Source: M3007 sp038203695
GTDB lineage: Bacteria; Bacteroidota; Bacteroidia; Chitinophagales; Saprospiraceae
DNA length: 20,572 nt
Assembly (NCBI GenBank): GCA_038203695.1
Contig: JBBRDQ010000076.1
Coordinates: 1 to 20,572 of the forward strand
Direction: 5' to 3'
Position 1 is the first letter of the stretch. The number at the start of each line of letters is the position of its first letter. The notes beneath the pieces were generated by a model, which was not told where the DNA came from, searched no databases, and was given only the letters and a program-made list of their open reading frames with translations. The translations under genes and the position numbers were made by a program. Positions 7,250 through 14,476 of the stretch are shown here, in pieces.

Positions 7250-7657
7250 ATGAAAGTCGCCGTCATTCGCAAAGCCCATTTCAATGCCGCCCACCGCCTG
7301 CACAATCCCGCCTGGTCGGAGGAACAGAACCGCACCGTTTTCGGACTGTGCAATAACCCTAATTACCATGGCCATAATTACGAACTCGAAGTGCGGGTGG
7401 CCGGGGAGATCGACCCGGAAACTGGTTATGTGATCGACCTGGGCTGGTTGGCCGATCTGATCAAAAAAGAGGTTGAAAACCGGTTCGACCATAAAAATTT
7501 GAACCTGGATACCACCGAATTCCGCAACCTCAATCCCAGTGCGGAAAATATCTGCGTCGTGATCTGGCACATCCTGCGCGCACACCTTGCCGAACAATAC
7601 GACCTGCAGGTACGACTGTACGAGACACCCCGTAACTTTGTGGAGTTTCCAGCCTGA
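7250..7657 (+). CDS. queD: 6-pyruvoyl-tetrahydropterin synthase / 6-carboxytetrahydropterin synthase (QueD) family
   Basis: This is a 135-residue enzyme of the PTPS/QueD family. In most bacteria QueD converts dihydroneopterin triphosphate to 6-carboxy-tetrahydropterin for queuosine and other 7-deazapurines. The start is the ATG at 7250 (MKVAVIRKAHFNAAHRL), where the family homology begins; the earlier frame is open but unrelated. Zinc ligands are His15, His40 and His42 (NYHGHNY), and the catalytic Cys is Cys34 in FGLCNNP. Other family signatures are FDHKNLN (about 69-75), SAENI and the C-terminal YETPRNFVEF, with its catalytic/substrate-binding Glu. The length is typical. It diverges from holB. 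No queC, queE or folE lies in the window, so the pathway is inferred from the family alone; a tetrahydrobiopterin-type PTPS is the alternative. Confidence 0.86.
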   Translation: MKVAVIRKAHFNAAHRLHNPAWSEEQNRTVFGLCNNPNYHGHNYELEVRVAGEIDPETGYVIDLGWLADLIKKEVENRFDHKNLNLDTTEFRNLNPSAENICVVIWHILRAHLAEQYDLQVRLYETPRNFVEFPA

Positions 7658-7793
7658 ACGGGTTGTGCAACCGTCTCTGCAATTGGTACGTATGTATCTT
7701 CACGCCAGCAATACAGCCACGGTATGGAAATTTTAGGGATTCCGCTACCTGTTTGCGCTAACCCCAATGCACGCTACATCAACCATTGATAAT

Positions 7794-10700
7794 ATGAACC
7801 GTCTTTTACGCCTGATTATTTTTTGTGCAATTATTTCATTGCCAACACTTTCTGCACAAAAAGCCTATTTTCAACAGACTGTCAATTATACCATTGCCGT
7901 CGCGCTGGATGATCAGAAACACACCCTGACCGGCACGATCGACATGGAATATATCAATAATTCGCCAGATGCCCTGCCGGAAATATGGCTGCATTTGTGG
8001 GGCAATGCGTTCAAGAATCGCCGGACTGCTTTTGCCAAACAAAAGCTCGAAGCCGCCAACGGTGAATTTTATTTTTCCGATGAAAAAGATCTGGGCTATT
8101 TCAAGAACCTCGACTTTACCGTAGACGGCCTGAAAGCAACCTGGAAAGTAGAGCGCGACAACCCCGATATCGCCAAACTCACCCTCGCGCAATCGTTGGC
8201 GCCCGGTGCCCGCATCCGGATTGCTACGCCGTTCCTGCTGAAGATACCGGCTTCGTTTTCGCGACTCGGCCACGTCGAAACCTCGTACCAGATCACGCAG
8301 TGGTTTCCCAAGCCGGCCGTGTATGACAATCGCGGCTGGCATGCGATGCCATATCTCGATCAGGGTGAGTTTTATTCTGAATTCGGTTCTTTCGACGTGA
8401 CGATCACCTTGCCGGAAAATTATGTGGTCGGTGCGACCGGCCGGTTGGAAACAGCCACCGAAAAGGCGTTTTTAGTGCGCAAAGAAGCGGAAACCCGCGA
8501 AAAACTGCGCAAGTATAACAGCACTGCCCGGATTAAGATTCCGGCAAAACAAGCGCTCGCGCTCGATACATTCCCCGTTTCCAGCAGCACGATGAAGACG
8601 ATCCGTTACACTGCTTCGCGCGTACATGATTTTGCCTGGTTTGCCGACAAACGTTTCAATGTAACCAAAGATACAGCTCGGCTTGTTTCTGGCGAAACGG
8701 TCGATTGCTGGGCCATGTTTACCAATTCAGACCTTAATCTCTGGCAAAAAGGTGCTTCTTACGTGCGGCGTTCTACGGAATTCTACTCCGAACACGTCGG
8801 CGCTTATCCTTACCCGCACGCTACCGCAGTGCACTCGGCGCTGAGTGCCGGTGGCGGTATGGAGTACCCGATGATCACGGTGATTGGCGATGCAGCCAAT
8901 GCCAAATCACTGGACGAAGTGATTACCCACGAGGTGGGGCACAACTGGTTTTATGGTATTTTAGGTTCGAATGAACGCGATCATCCTTTCCTCGACGAAG
9001 GCATAAATTCCTACTACGAGCAACGGTATATGCGCCAGTACTACGGCGGCGGCGACCTCACCGACGGGAAGGGTCTCCCCAAAAAACTCTGGAATGTAGC
9101 CCAACAGGGTTCGCCGGTGGAAGTCGGTTGTCTGATGCTGTCCCGCGAACATATTGCTACGCCGCCAGACTCCTATTCTGATGATTTTACCCAGCTGGGA
9201 TATGGTCTGCAAGTGTATATGAAAACGGCGAAGTGCCTGCGCTGGCTCGAAGAATCGTTGGGCACGGAGCGTTTTGACCAAGCCATGCAGGCGTATTATC
9301 AGCAATGGCAATTCAAACATCCCTATCCCGAGGACCTGGCGGCCGCCTGGAAAACTACCGGATTGCAGGCCGACTGGTTTTTTGAAACGATGCAAACCGA
9401 GCGGCAAGCGGATTTTGTGCTCACCGACATCAAACGCGCTGCCAATGGTGACTGGGAATTATCGGTGAAAAACGCGGGCGACTTGCAGGCTCCCTTTGCA
9501 ATAACTTCCTTAAAGGACGATAAGCCGACCGGTACCCAATGGTACGAAGCGAATACCACCACCGCCACCTTTGCCGCCACCGATGCGGATCAATTTGTGA
9601 TTGATTACGGGCATAATACCCTGGATATCAATCGAAGGAACAATCAATTGCGCACCACGGGTGTCTTGCCTGGTTTTGAACGGCTGTCGTTCAAGCCGCT
9701 GTCGCCGATCCAGAATCCGACGCGCAATGTGATCTCTGCTACCACTTGGATCGGTTGGAACTGTTACGATAAAACCATGCTTGGGTTACTGATCTATAAT
9801 TCGCCGGTACCCTCCCGGAAATTGCAATACTATTTGCTGCCGGGTATCGGCCTCGGCTCCAAACGTTTTACCGGTCTGGCCGATGTGCGTTATAAATTAT
9901 TTCCCGGCGGGTTTTTACCAAAAATTACGGTGGGAGTGAGCGCTAAAACCTTCGATATCGATTACAACGCCGGCAATGATTATTATCTGAAAATGTTCCG
10001 TATCGTACCGCAGGTCCGCTTCGAATTCCGCGATCGCTCTAAAACGTTCCGGCATTTTGTGAATGTCCGCACCTTATTTATCGATCGCGAACAGGCGCAA
10101 TTCACCGGCTCCGAATTTGCCGGTAAGGAACACACCCAAAATACGATTTACGAATTGCGGTACGAGGCCACCCAGAAGCGCTTCCCGAATCCCTGGAAAC
10201 TGACGGCGGCGCTGGAGACCCAGAATTATACCAATGCTTTCGGCCGGCCGGCCGATTATGTACGCAGCACGCTGGAATGGAAACAACAGTTCTATTACGC
10301 AGAAAAATACAAGATTACGGCGCGCTTTTTTGCGGGTGCTTTCCTGCAATCCAGTGAGCGGCATCGCAGTACAGATGAGACAGCGCTTGCCCTCAATCCG
10401 CAGGGATTCAATGATTACAAATATGACCAGGTCTTTTTGTACCGCGGTGGCGGCAGCGAATTTCTGGGCCGGCAGGTGACCCAGACCGATGGCGGTTTTA
10501 AGGGCGCATTCGGTTCGCAGTTCGCCGGTGAAATTGGCAACTCCAACAACTTTATCATTGCGCTCAATCTGAAAGCCGATCTGCCCCAGCGTTTGCCGCT
10601 GGGTATCCCGCTCAAGCCGTATTTCGATATCGGTTACTTCGACGATGCGCGCCTGCCCTTGAGTGCCGATCGCTCGAGTAGCGAACAATTGCTGTGGAGC

Positions 10701-10913
10701 GGAGGTCTGATGTTCGAATTTTTCAAAGGTGGGCTGGAATTTTATTTCCCGCTGGTCAGTTCGCCCTACCTGAATGCCCGTTATTGCGAACAGGGCGGTG
10801 GTAAAAACACGTCGGCTATTTTCTGCGGCGGCAATATTCTGAAGATGGTTTCCTGGAGCGTAAAAGTGCCGTTCCGGGAGCCGGGGGAGGTGGTGGACAC
10901 GATTTTCCGGTAG
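7794..10913 (+). CDS. M1-family aminopeptidase with barrel-like C-terminal domain
   Basis: This is a 1039-residue exported zinc metallopeptidase. I prefer the ATG at 7794 over 7767, because it begins a clean signal peptide (MNRLLRLIIFCAIISLPTLSAQ) cleaved near residue 20. The N-terminal part matches M1 peptidases. The exopeptidase motif appears as GGMEYP (Met356, Glu357). The zinc site is HEVGH (His379, Glu380, His383) with Glu402 in FLDEG, the HExxH-x18-E arrangement. From roughly residue 640 to the end the sequence changes to alternating aromatic/polar strands (for example YYLLPGIGLGSKRF, YKITARFFAGAFL, GGLEFYFPL), resembling an outer-membrane beta-barrel or a long beta domain. It probably trims N-terminal residues of peptides in the periplasm or at the outer membrane; the substrate is unknown. 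It stands alone, 136 bases after queD. Confidence 0.92.
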   Translation: MNRLLRLIIFCAIISLPTLSAQKAYFQQTVNYTIAVALDDQKHTLTGTIDMEYINNSPDALPEIWLHLWGNAFKNRRTAFAKQKLEAANGEFYFSDEKDLGYFKNLDFTVDGLKATWKVERDNPDIAKLTLAQSLAPGARIRIATPFLLKIPASFSRLGHVETSYQITQWFPKPAVYDNRGWHAMPYLDQGEFYSEFGSFDVTITLPENYVVGATGRLETATEKAFLVRKEAETREKLRKYNSTARIKIPAKQALALDTFPVSSSTMKTIRYTASRVHDFAWFADKRFNVTKDTARLVSGETVDCWAMFTNSDLNLWQKGASYVRRSTEFYSEHVGAYPYPHATAVHSALSAGGGMEYPMITVIGDAANAKSLDEVITHEVGHNWFYGILGSNERDHPFLDEGINSYYEQRYMRQYYGGGDLTDGKGLPKKLWNVAQQGSPVEVGCLMLSREHIATPPDSYSDDFTQLGYGLQVYMKTAKCLRWLEESLGTERFDQAMQAYYQQWQFKHPYPEDLAAAWKTTGLQADWFFETMQTERQADFVLTDIKRAANGDWELSVKNAGDLQAPFAITSLKDDKPTGTQWYEANTTTATFAATDADQFVIDYGHNTLDINRRNNQLRTTGVLPGFERLSFKPLSPIQNPTRNVISATTWIGWNCYDKTMLGLLIYNSPVPSRKLQYYLLPGIGLGSKRFTGLADVRYKLFPGGFLPKITVGVSAKTFDIDYNAGNDYYLKMFRIVPQVRFEFRDRSKTFRHFVNVRTLFIDREQAQFTGSEFAGKEHTQNTIYELRYEATQKRFPNPWKLTAALETQNYTNAFGRPADYVRSTLEWKQQFYYAEKYKITARFFAGAFLQSSERHRSTDETALALNPQGFNDYKYDQVFLYRGGGSEFLGRQVTQTDGGFKGAFGSQFAGEIGNSNNFIIALNLKADLPQRLPLGIPLKPYFDIGYFDDARLPLSADRSSSEQLLWSGGLMFEFFKGGLEFYFPLVSSPYLNARYCEQGGGKNTSAIFCGGNILKMVSWSVKVPFREPGEVVDTIFR

Positions 10914-10983
10914 GGTTTAGGAAAAGCAGCATTTTTATCGTTCGCAAGTCCCTACGCATGGGGGCAGCGTCCAATGCCGATTT

Positions 10984-11958
10984 TCAACGCCGTCGCAGTA
11001 AACGATAGATGAAATTTTGCAATACCCCCAATCTGTTGCGGGAGATATTGAAATACAATACCTGCCTGGGGTTAAACCCGAGCAGGTATTTTTCTACATT
11101 TGAAAGCATGGAACCTTTGAAGTCCAGCTCCTCTATTCCCAATGATTTGCATTTTTTAATGGCCTCTACTACCAGCAGCGAGTTCGACCCGAAATGCCGC
11201 TGATTCCGGTCCAGTGCCGACGCTATAAACACGGCTTTTTGTTGATCGATCAAAAATAAACCACTGCATTGGATATGTCCATCGGGCCCGGTTACTTCCA
11301 GTAGAAAACCCCGGTTATGCACAACAGCATACTGCCAGAGCGATTCCAACGATTGCTGTTGCACACGGGTGCGGATAAACCGGTACGACAACATGCGCTC
11401 CGACAACACCCGGATGTTGGATCCTTCCTGGCACAGCAGGCCATTTTGACGCGCCTTTTTCAGATGATTCAAGATGCTGGAACTAAAACCCTGTACTATT
11501 TGCACAAGCGAAGGTGTAAGCGACAGTACCAGATTTATCCGTGGTTTTATCAGAAATCCGTTGCGCAGGAAAGGCAGGAAATAATCGAATGCAGGGCTAA
11601 AATTGTAGGAAAACAGGGATATATCCGGCGATAAGGCAGTGATAAGCAGTTGCATTACTTCGCGTTTTTGATGCAGAATATGATGCCCCTTGCCGGACAA
11701 GGGCGCAAATAACACCCCCGTGTACTGTGAGAAGGCCGGCTGTAAAGCATAGCCAATCCCGTATTTCCAGCAAATGCGCAAGGGTAGGACGGCTTGCCAC
11801 TGTGCGCCGCGCGAAACCACTACCGCACGCCAGCCGGGCATCACTATATTTAGAAACCAGCACTGTGCATAGAGGCTTCCCTCTGGCGATGTAGCGACAA
11901 AATCATCCCACTGCTGCGGTGGGATTTGTTCGTGGACAAGTAGTTTTGTGCTAAACAT
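10984..11958 (-). CDS. FemAB/GNAT-like transferase
   Basis: This 324-residue cytosolic protein has the layout of a FemAB-type double-GNAT fold. The N-terminal half carries LYAQCWFLNIVMPGW and ALQPAFSQYTGVLF (about 29-85), which resemble the opening of acetyltransferase-6/FemAB-like proteins. The C-terminal half has SGLFLIDQQKAVFI, a stretch around 258-268 (SNSLLVVEAIK) and the typical ELDFKGSMLSNVEKYLLGFN (277-296), a variant of the DFEGSM...F.GFG ending of this group. Proteins of this kind move an acyl or aminoacyl group onto peptidoglycan precursors, lipids or small metabolites; the substrate cannot be read here. It begins 11 bases after the stop of the dioxygenase gene, so the two are probably co-transcribed and may act on the same product. 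The basic C-terminus (RLLRRR) may aid membrane contact. Confidence 0.78.
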   Translation of the reverse strand: MFSTKLLVHEQIPPQQWDDFVATSPEGSLYAQCWFLNIVMPGWRAVVVSRGAQWQAVLPLRICWKYGIGYALQPAFSQYTGVLFAPLSGKGHHILHQKREVMQLLITALSPDISLFSYNFSPAFDYFLPFLRNGFLIKPRINLVLSLTPSLVQIVQGFSSSILNHLKKARQNGLLCQEGSNIRVLSERMLSYRFIRTRVQQQSLESLWQYAVVHNRGFLLEVTGPDGHIQCSGLFLIDQQKAVFIASALDRNQRHFGSNSLLVVEAIKKCKSLGIEELDFKGSMLSNVEKYLLGFNPRQVLYFNISRNRLGVLQNFIYRLLRRR

Positions 11959-11969
11959 AGGGCTAGCGT

Positions 11970-12800
11970 TCAGTACAAAACTTCAATGCCCAATTTTCTG
12001 GTGTGACGCAGGAGGCTGGCAGGAAGCGGTTTTTTACGGAAATACTGATAATATGCTTCAGGGCGCTGTTTCATAAAGTGGAAGTAGGCCAGTCCAGCTT
12101 CGTTGGCAAGTAAACAAGTATTAAAAATAGCCAGTTTCTCCGGTGCATCTTCGCCAATTCGAAAAGTAGCGCGGTGGAAGAGCCGTACATCAAAGACCAG
12201 CAGGTCGCCTAATTGATGGGGGATGTCGACCTTGGCCGGATGTTTTTCCAGGGCGTCGAACACCGATACGTGCAACATCTTCAGCATTTTATTCCAGGTC
12301 CGTTTCCATAGATTATCACTGTATAGATGTAGAAATGGGTCTGGCAATCGGTGTGAACCTGGAATAACGGTCAGACCGCCGCCCTGACCGCTATTCCCCT
12401 GAAAATAAGTCGCAAATTGTAAGATAAGTCCGGCATCCGGTGCGTTATGGCTTTTTAATCCGGCCATTTCCTGCACCGTCGTGTCTTTGTGCCAGTGAAT
12501 GTAACGCGCGCGGTGCACCGCGCATTCCGGAATTAAAACTGCCCCGGCACCCAACAACTCCCTGGCGATCGCGCAATATTTTTCGTTGAAAACCAAAGTT
12601 TCCAGACTTGGAAAATGCCGGTAGATATCGGTTAATAACGTAGGCGAATCAAACTGCGCGTCGTGCAATGTTTTTTCAGAAAATGCCTTTTGGAATAAAT
12701 CGCGGGCAGCCAGCAGTTCATTTGGAGCATATACGTGTGGGACCAGCAAAAAACCTTGCTGGTGTAATTGTGCGTGGTCGGCGTCTGATAAGATAGGCAT
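11970..12800 (-). CDS. Phytanoyl-CoA dioxygenase (PhyH)-family oxygenase
   Basis: This 276-residue protein belongs to the Fe(II)/2-oxoglutarate-dependent PhyH family, which hydroxylates lipids or specialised metabolites using oxygen. The iron-binding facial triad is visible: His104 and Asp106 in IHWHKDTT, and His209 in VRLFHRATF. Arg214 is a candidate for 2-oxoglutarate binding, and GGGLTVIPGSHR (140-151) is the conserved strand-turn of the family. The N-terminal QQGFLLVPHVYAPNEL is the usual opening. The length is normal and the ATG at 12800 fits. The gene is the first of a two-gene unit with the FemAB-like transferase, 11 bases apart, and diverges from the LysM gene. No CoA ligase, polyketide synthase or peptide synthetase is nearby, so the substrate is unknown; it need not be phytanoyl-CoA. 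Confidence 0.85.
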   Translation of the reverse strand: MPILSDADHAQLHQQGFLLVPHVYAPNELLAARDLFQKAFSEKTLHDAQFDSPTLLTDIYRHFPSLETLVFNEKYCAIARELLGAGAVLIPECAVHRARYIHWHKDTTVQEMAGLKSHNAPDAGLILQFATYFQGNSGQGGGLTVIPGSHRLPDPFLHLYSDNLWKRTWNKMLKMLHVSVFDALEKHPAKVDIPHQLGDLLVFDVRLFHRATFRIGEDAPEKLAIFNTCLLANEAGLAYFHFMKQRPEAYYQYFRKKPLPASLLRHTRKLGIEVLY

Positions 12801-12973
12801 GGTTTCGTTCGGTAACCTGTTTCAAACGAATGACGCCGTACTTGTGCTGCCGAAATGCCTGCCAACTGTCCGCGAATTGTATAGTTGCCACAGATCACTA
12901 TAAAAAATTAGCCGCCTTTCCAAAAAATACCCATTTTTGCAATCTGCTTTACGATCATAAAATCCATTACCAC

Positions 12974-14338
12974 ATGCCGACCATCTCCACGTATCGCGTC
13001 GTCGCCGGCGATACACTTTTTAAAATAGCCGCCAAATTCAGTATGCGCGTCGACGATTTGAAATCGCTCAACGGATTGACTTCCAATAATTTTAGTATTG
13101 GCCAAACGCTCAAAGTGCGGGTGGCGGGCAATGCGCCTACACCAACTCCTACACCGACCCCGCAACCGCCCGTCAGCAGCGGCAGCGCTACCTACCGCGT
13201 CGTCGCAGGCGATAGCCTGTTCAAAATCGCCAATAAATTTGGCATGACGGTCGATGAACTGAAATCGCTCAACGGCCTGACCTCCACGAATTTAAGTATT
13301 GGCCAAACCCTTAAAGTGCGTGGTAGCGGTGGCACCAGCATCCCGACGCCCACGCCGACACCCACGCCGACCCCGACGCCGCAACCACCTGTTTTTGATA
13401 GCGGCACCGGTAATTTACAGGCTGCGCGGCAGGAATTTATCCCGGAAATAGTACAGGATGCCGGTTTCCGCCGCTATATCATGCGGGTACGGGTGGCCGG
13501 CGGCGGAATGGTCGTCGCCAGTATGCGCGACAATGTAAATTCAATTCACACGATGTTTCCCAATGGTATCACCTACGGCGGCCAATCGCAACTGACACTG
13601 GATGCGATGACCATCCAATCGCTGGGGGTGACGCCACAAGTCGTCAAAGCCTTACAGTATGTCTCCAGCCACGAGGGCCAGTTCGACGCGATCAACAGTT
13701 ATGACAAAGCGATTTTTTCGTACGGATTTATCCAGTTTACTGGCTCGACAGCGGTGGGCGGCAGCCTCAATCGTGTGCTGAGCAGTATGGAAACCAATGC
13801 CCCTCAGGCATTTCAACGCATTTTTCAGCGGGTCGGCATCGACACCGAAGGCAGTGTGGTAACCGTAATCGACAACAACGGCAATAAACTGCGCGGCGAT
13901 GATGCCTGGTTGTTTATTCAACGGGATGTGCGGTTATACGGCGCTTTTATCCAGGCGGGTTTCGAGCCTGCGCTGGTCAAAGAACAAGTGCGCATGGCCA
14001 ATGAACTCTTCGTGCAGCCTATTCTCAATTTCAAATTCGACGTTATGATCGGCGGTATCCGCATTTCGATTCCGCGACTGCGCGATGTCATTACATCCGA
14101 GGCTGCACTCACGGCGGCGATCGCACTGGGCATCAATAAAGGCGCCGGCGGCATGAGCAAAATCTTCGCCGTTTCGATCGGCAATGTAGCGGCCAGATCG
14201 GGCATTTCTTCCAGTCAGGCACTGGCCAATATCAACGAAATGGCGGTCATCCAAGACATCGCCGCCACCAATTCCACCGATCCGCGTACCGTGAACCGGA
14301 TGAATGGGGTGTTGAATTCGGGAATGAGCTTTGTGTAA
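12974..14338 (+). CDS. Two-LysM protein with lysozyme-like C-terminal region, no signal peptide
   Basis: This is a 454-residue protein. The start is the ATG at 12974; earlier codons in the frame show no homology. Two LysM domains (about residues 5-50 and 73-117, each with TYRVVAGD-LFKIA-KF and SLNGLTS...IGQTLKV) bind peptidoglycan or related glycans. They are joined by Thr-Pro repeat linkers (PTPTPTP). The C-terminal 320 residues contain VSSHEGQFDAINSYDKAIFSYGFIQF (230-255). Glu234 and the GFIQF segment resemble the catalytic-Glu and following beta-strand layout of lysozyme-like or lytic transglycosylase folds, so muralytic activity is possible but unproven. The protein begins directly at LysM1 without a signal peptide, which is odd for a wall-binding protein. 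It could leave the cell by lysis or by a contractile injection apparatus, or act inside. The two LysM copies are also similar at DNA level. Confidence 0.85.
   Translation: MPTISTYRVVAGDTLFKIAAKFSMRVDDLKSLNGLTSNNFSIGQTLKVRVAGNAPTPTPTPTPQPPVSSGSATYRVVAGDSLFKIANKFGMTVDELKSLNGLTSTNLSIGQTLKVRGSGGTSIPTPTPTPTPTPTPQPPVFDSGTGNLQAARQEFIPEIVQDAGFRRYIMRVRVAGGGMVVASMRDNVNSIHTMFPNGITYGGQSQLTLDAMTIQSLGVTPQVVKALQYVSSHEGQFDAINSYDKAIFSYGFIQFTGSTAVGGSLNRVLSSMETNAPQAFQRIFQRVGIDTEGSVVTVIDNNGNKLRGDDAWLFIQRDVRLYGAFIQAGFEPALVKEQVRMANELFVQPILNFKFDVMIGGIRISIPRLRDVITSEAALTAAIALGINKGAGGMSKIFAVSIGNVAARSGISSSQALANINEMAVIQDIAATNSTDPRTVNRMNGVLNSGMSFV
13342..13387 (+). repeat. Hexamer-like repeats encoding a Thr-Pro linker
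   Basis: Near-identical CCGACG/CCCACG codon pairs encode an alternating Pro-Thr run between LysM2 and the C-terminal domain. A shorter version at about 13136-13162 joins the two LysM domains. Such tracts can change length by slippage. Confidence 0.75.
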
Positions 14339-14473
14339 ATTACGAATTAGGAATTAGGAATTATAAATTACGAATTACGAATTACGAATTACGAATTACG
14401 TTTTTTGGTAAATGCCTGATTATCAAGTCTATTCACCATCAAAACCGTAATTCGTAATTCGTAATTCGTAATT
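14338..14473. repeat. AATTACG heptamer repeats forming a 28-bp perfect stem
   Basis: Nine tandem 7-mers start on the last base of the LysM gene's stop codon: AATTACG, AATTAGG twice, AATTATA, then AATTACG five times (14366-14400). After a 45-base spacer, CGTAATT occurs four times (14446-14473), ending three bases before the stop codon of the opposing protease gene. The last four left units and the four right units pair perfectly over 28 bp. The element fills the space between two convergent genes and could act as a terminator for both. Confidence 0.9.
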
Positions 14474-14476
14474 ATT

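Noticed and set aside
12804..12830. Weak inverted repeat TTCGTT...AACGAA upstream of the dioxygenase gene
   Set aside because: Only six paired bases across a 15-base spacer; expected by chance.
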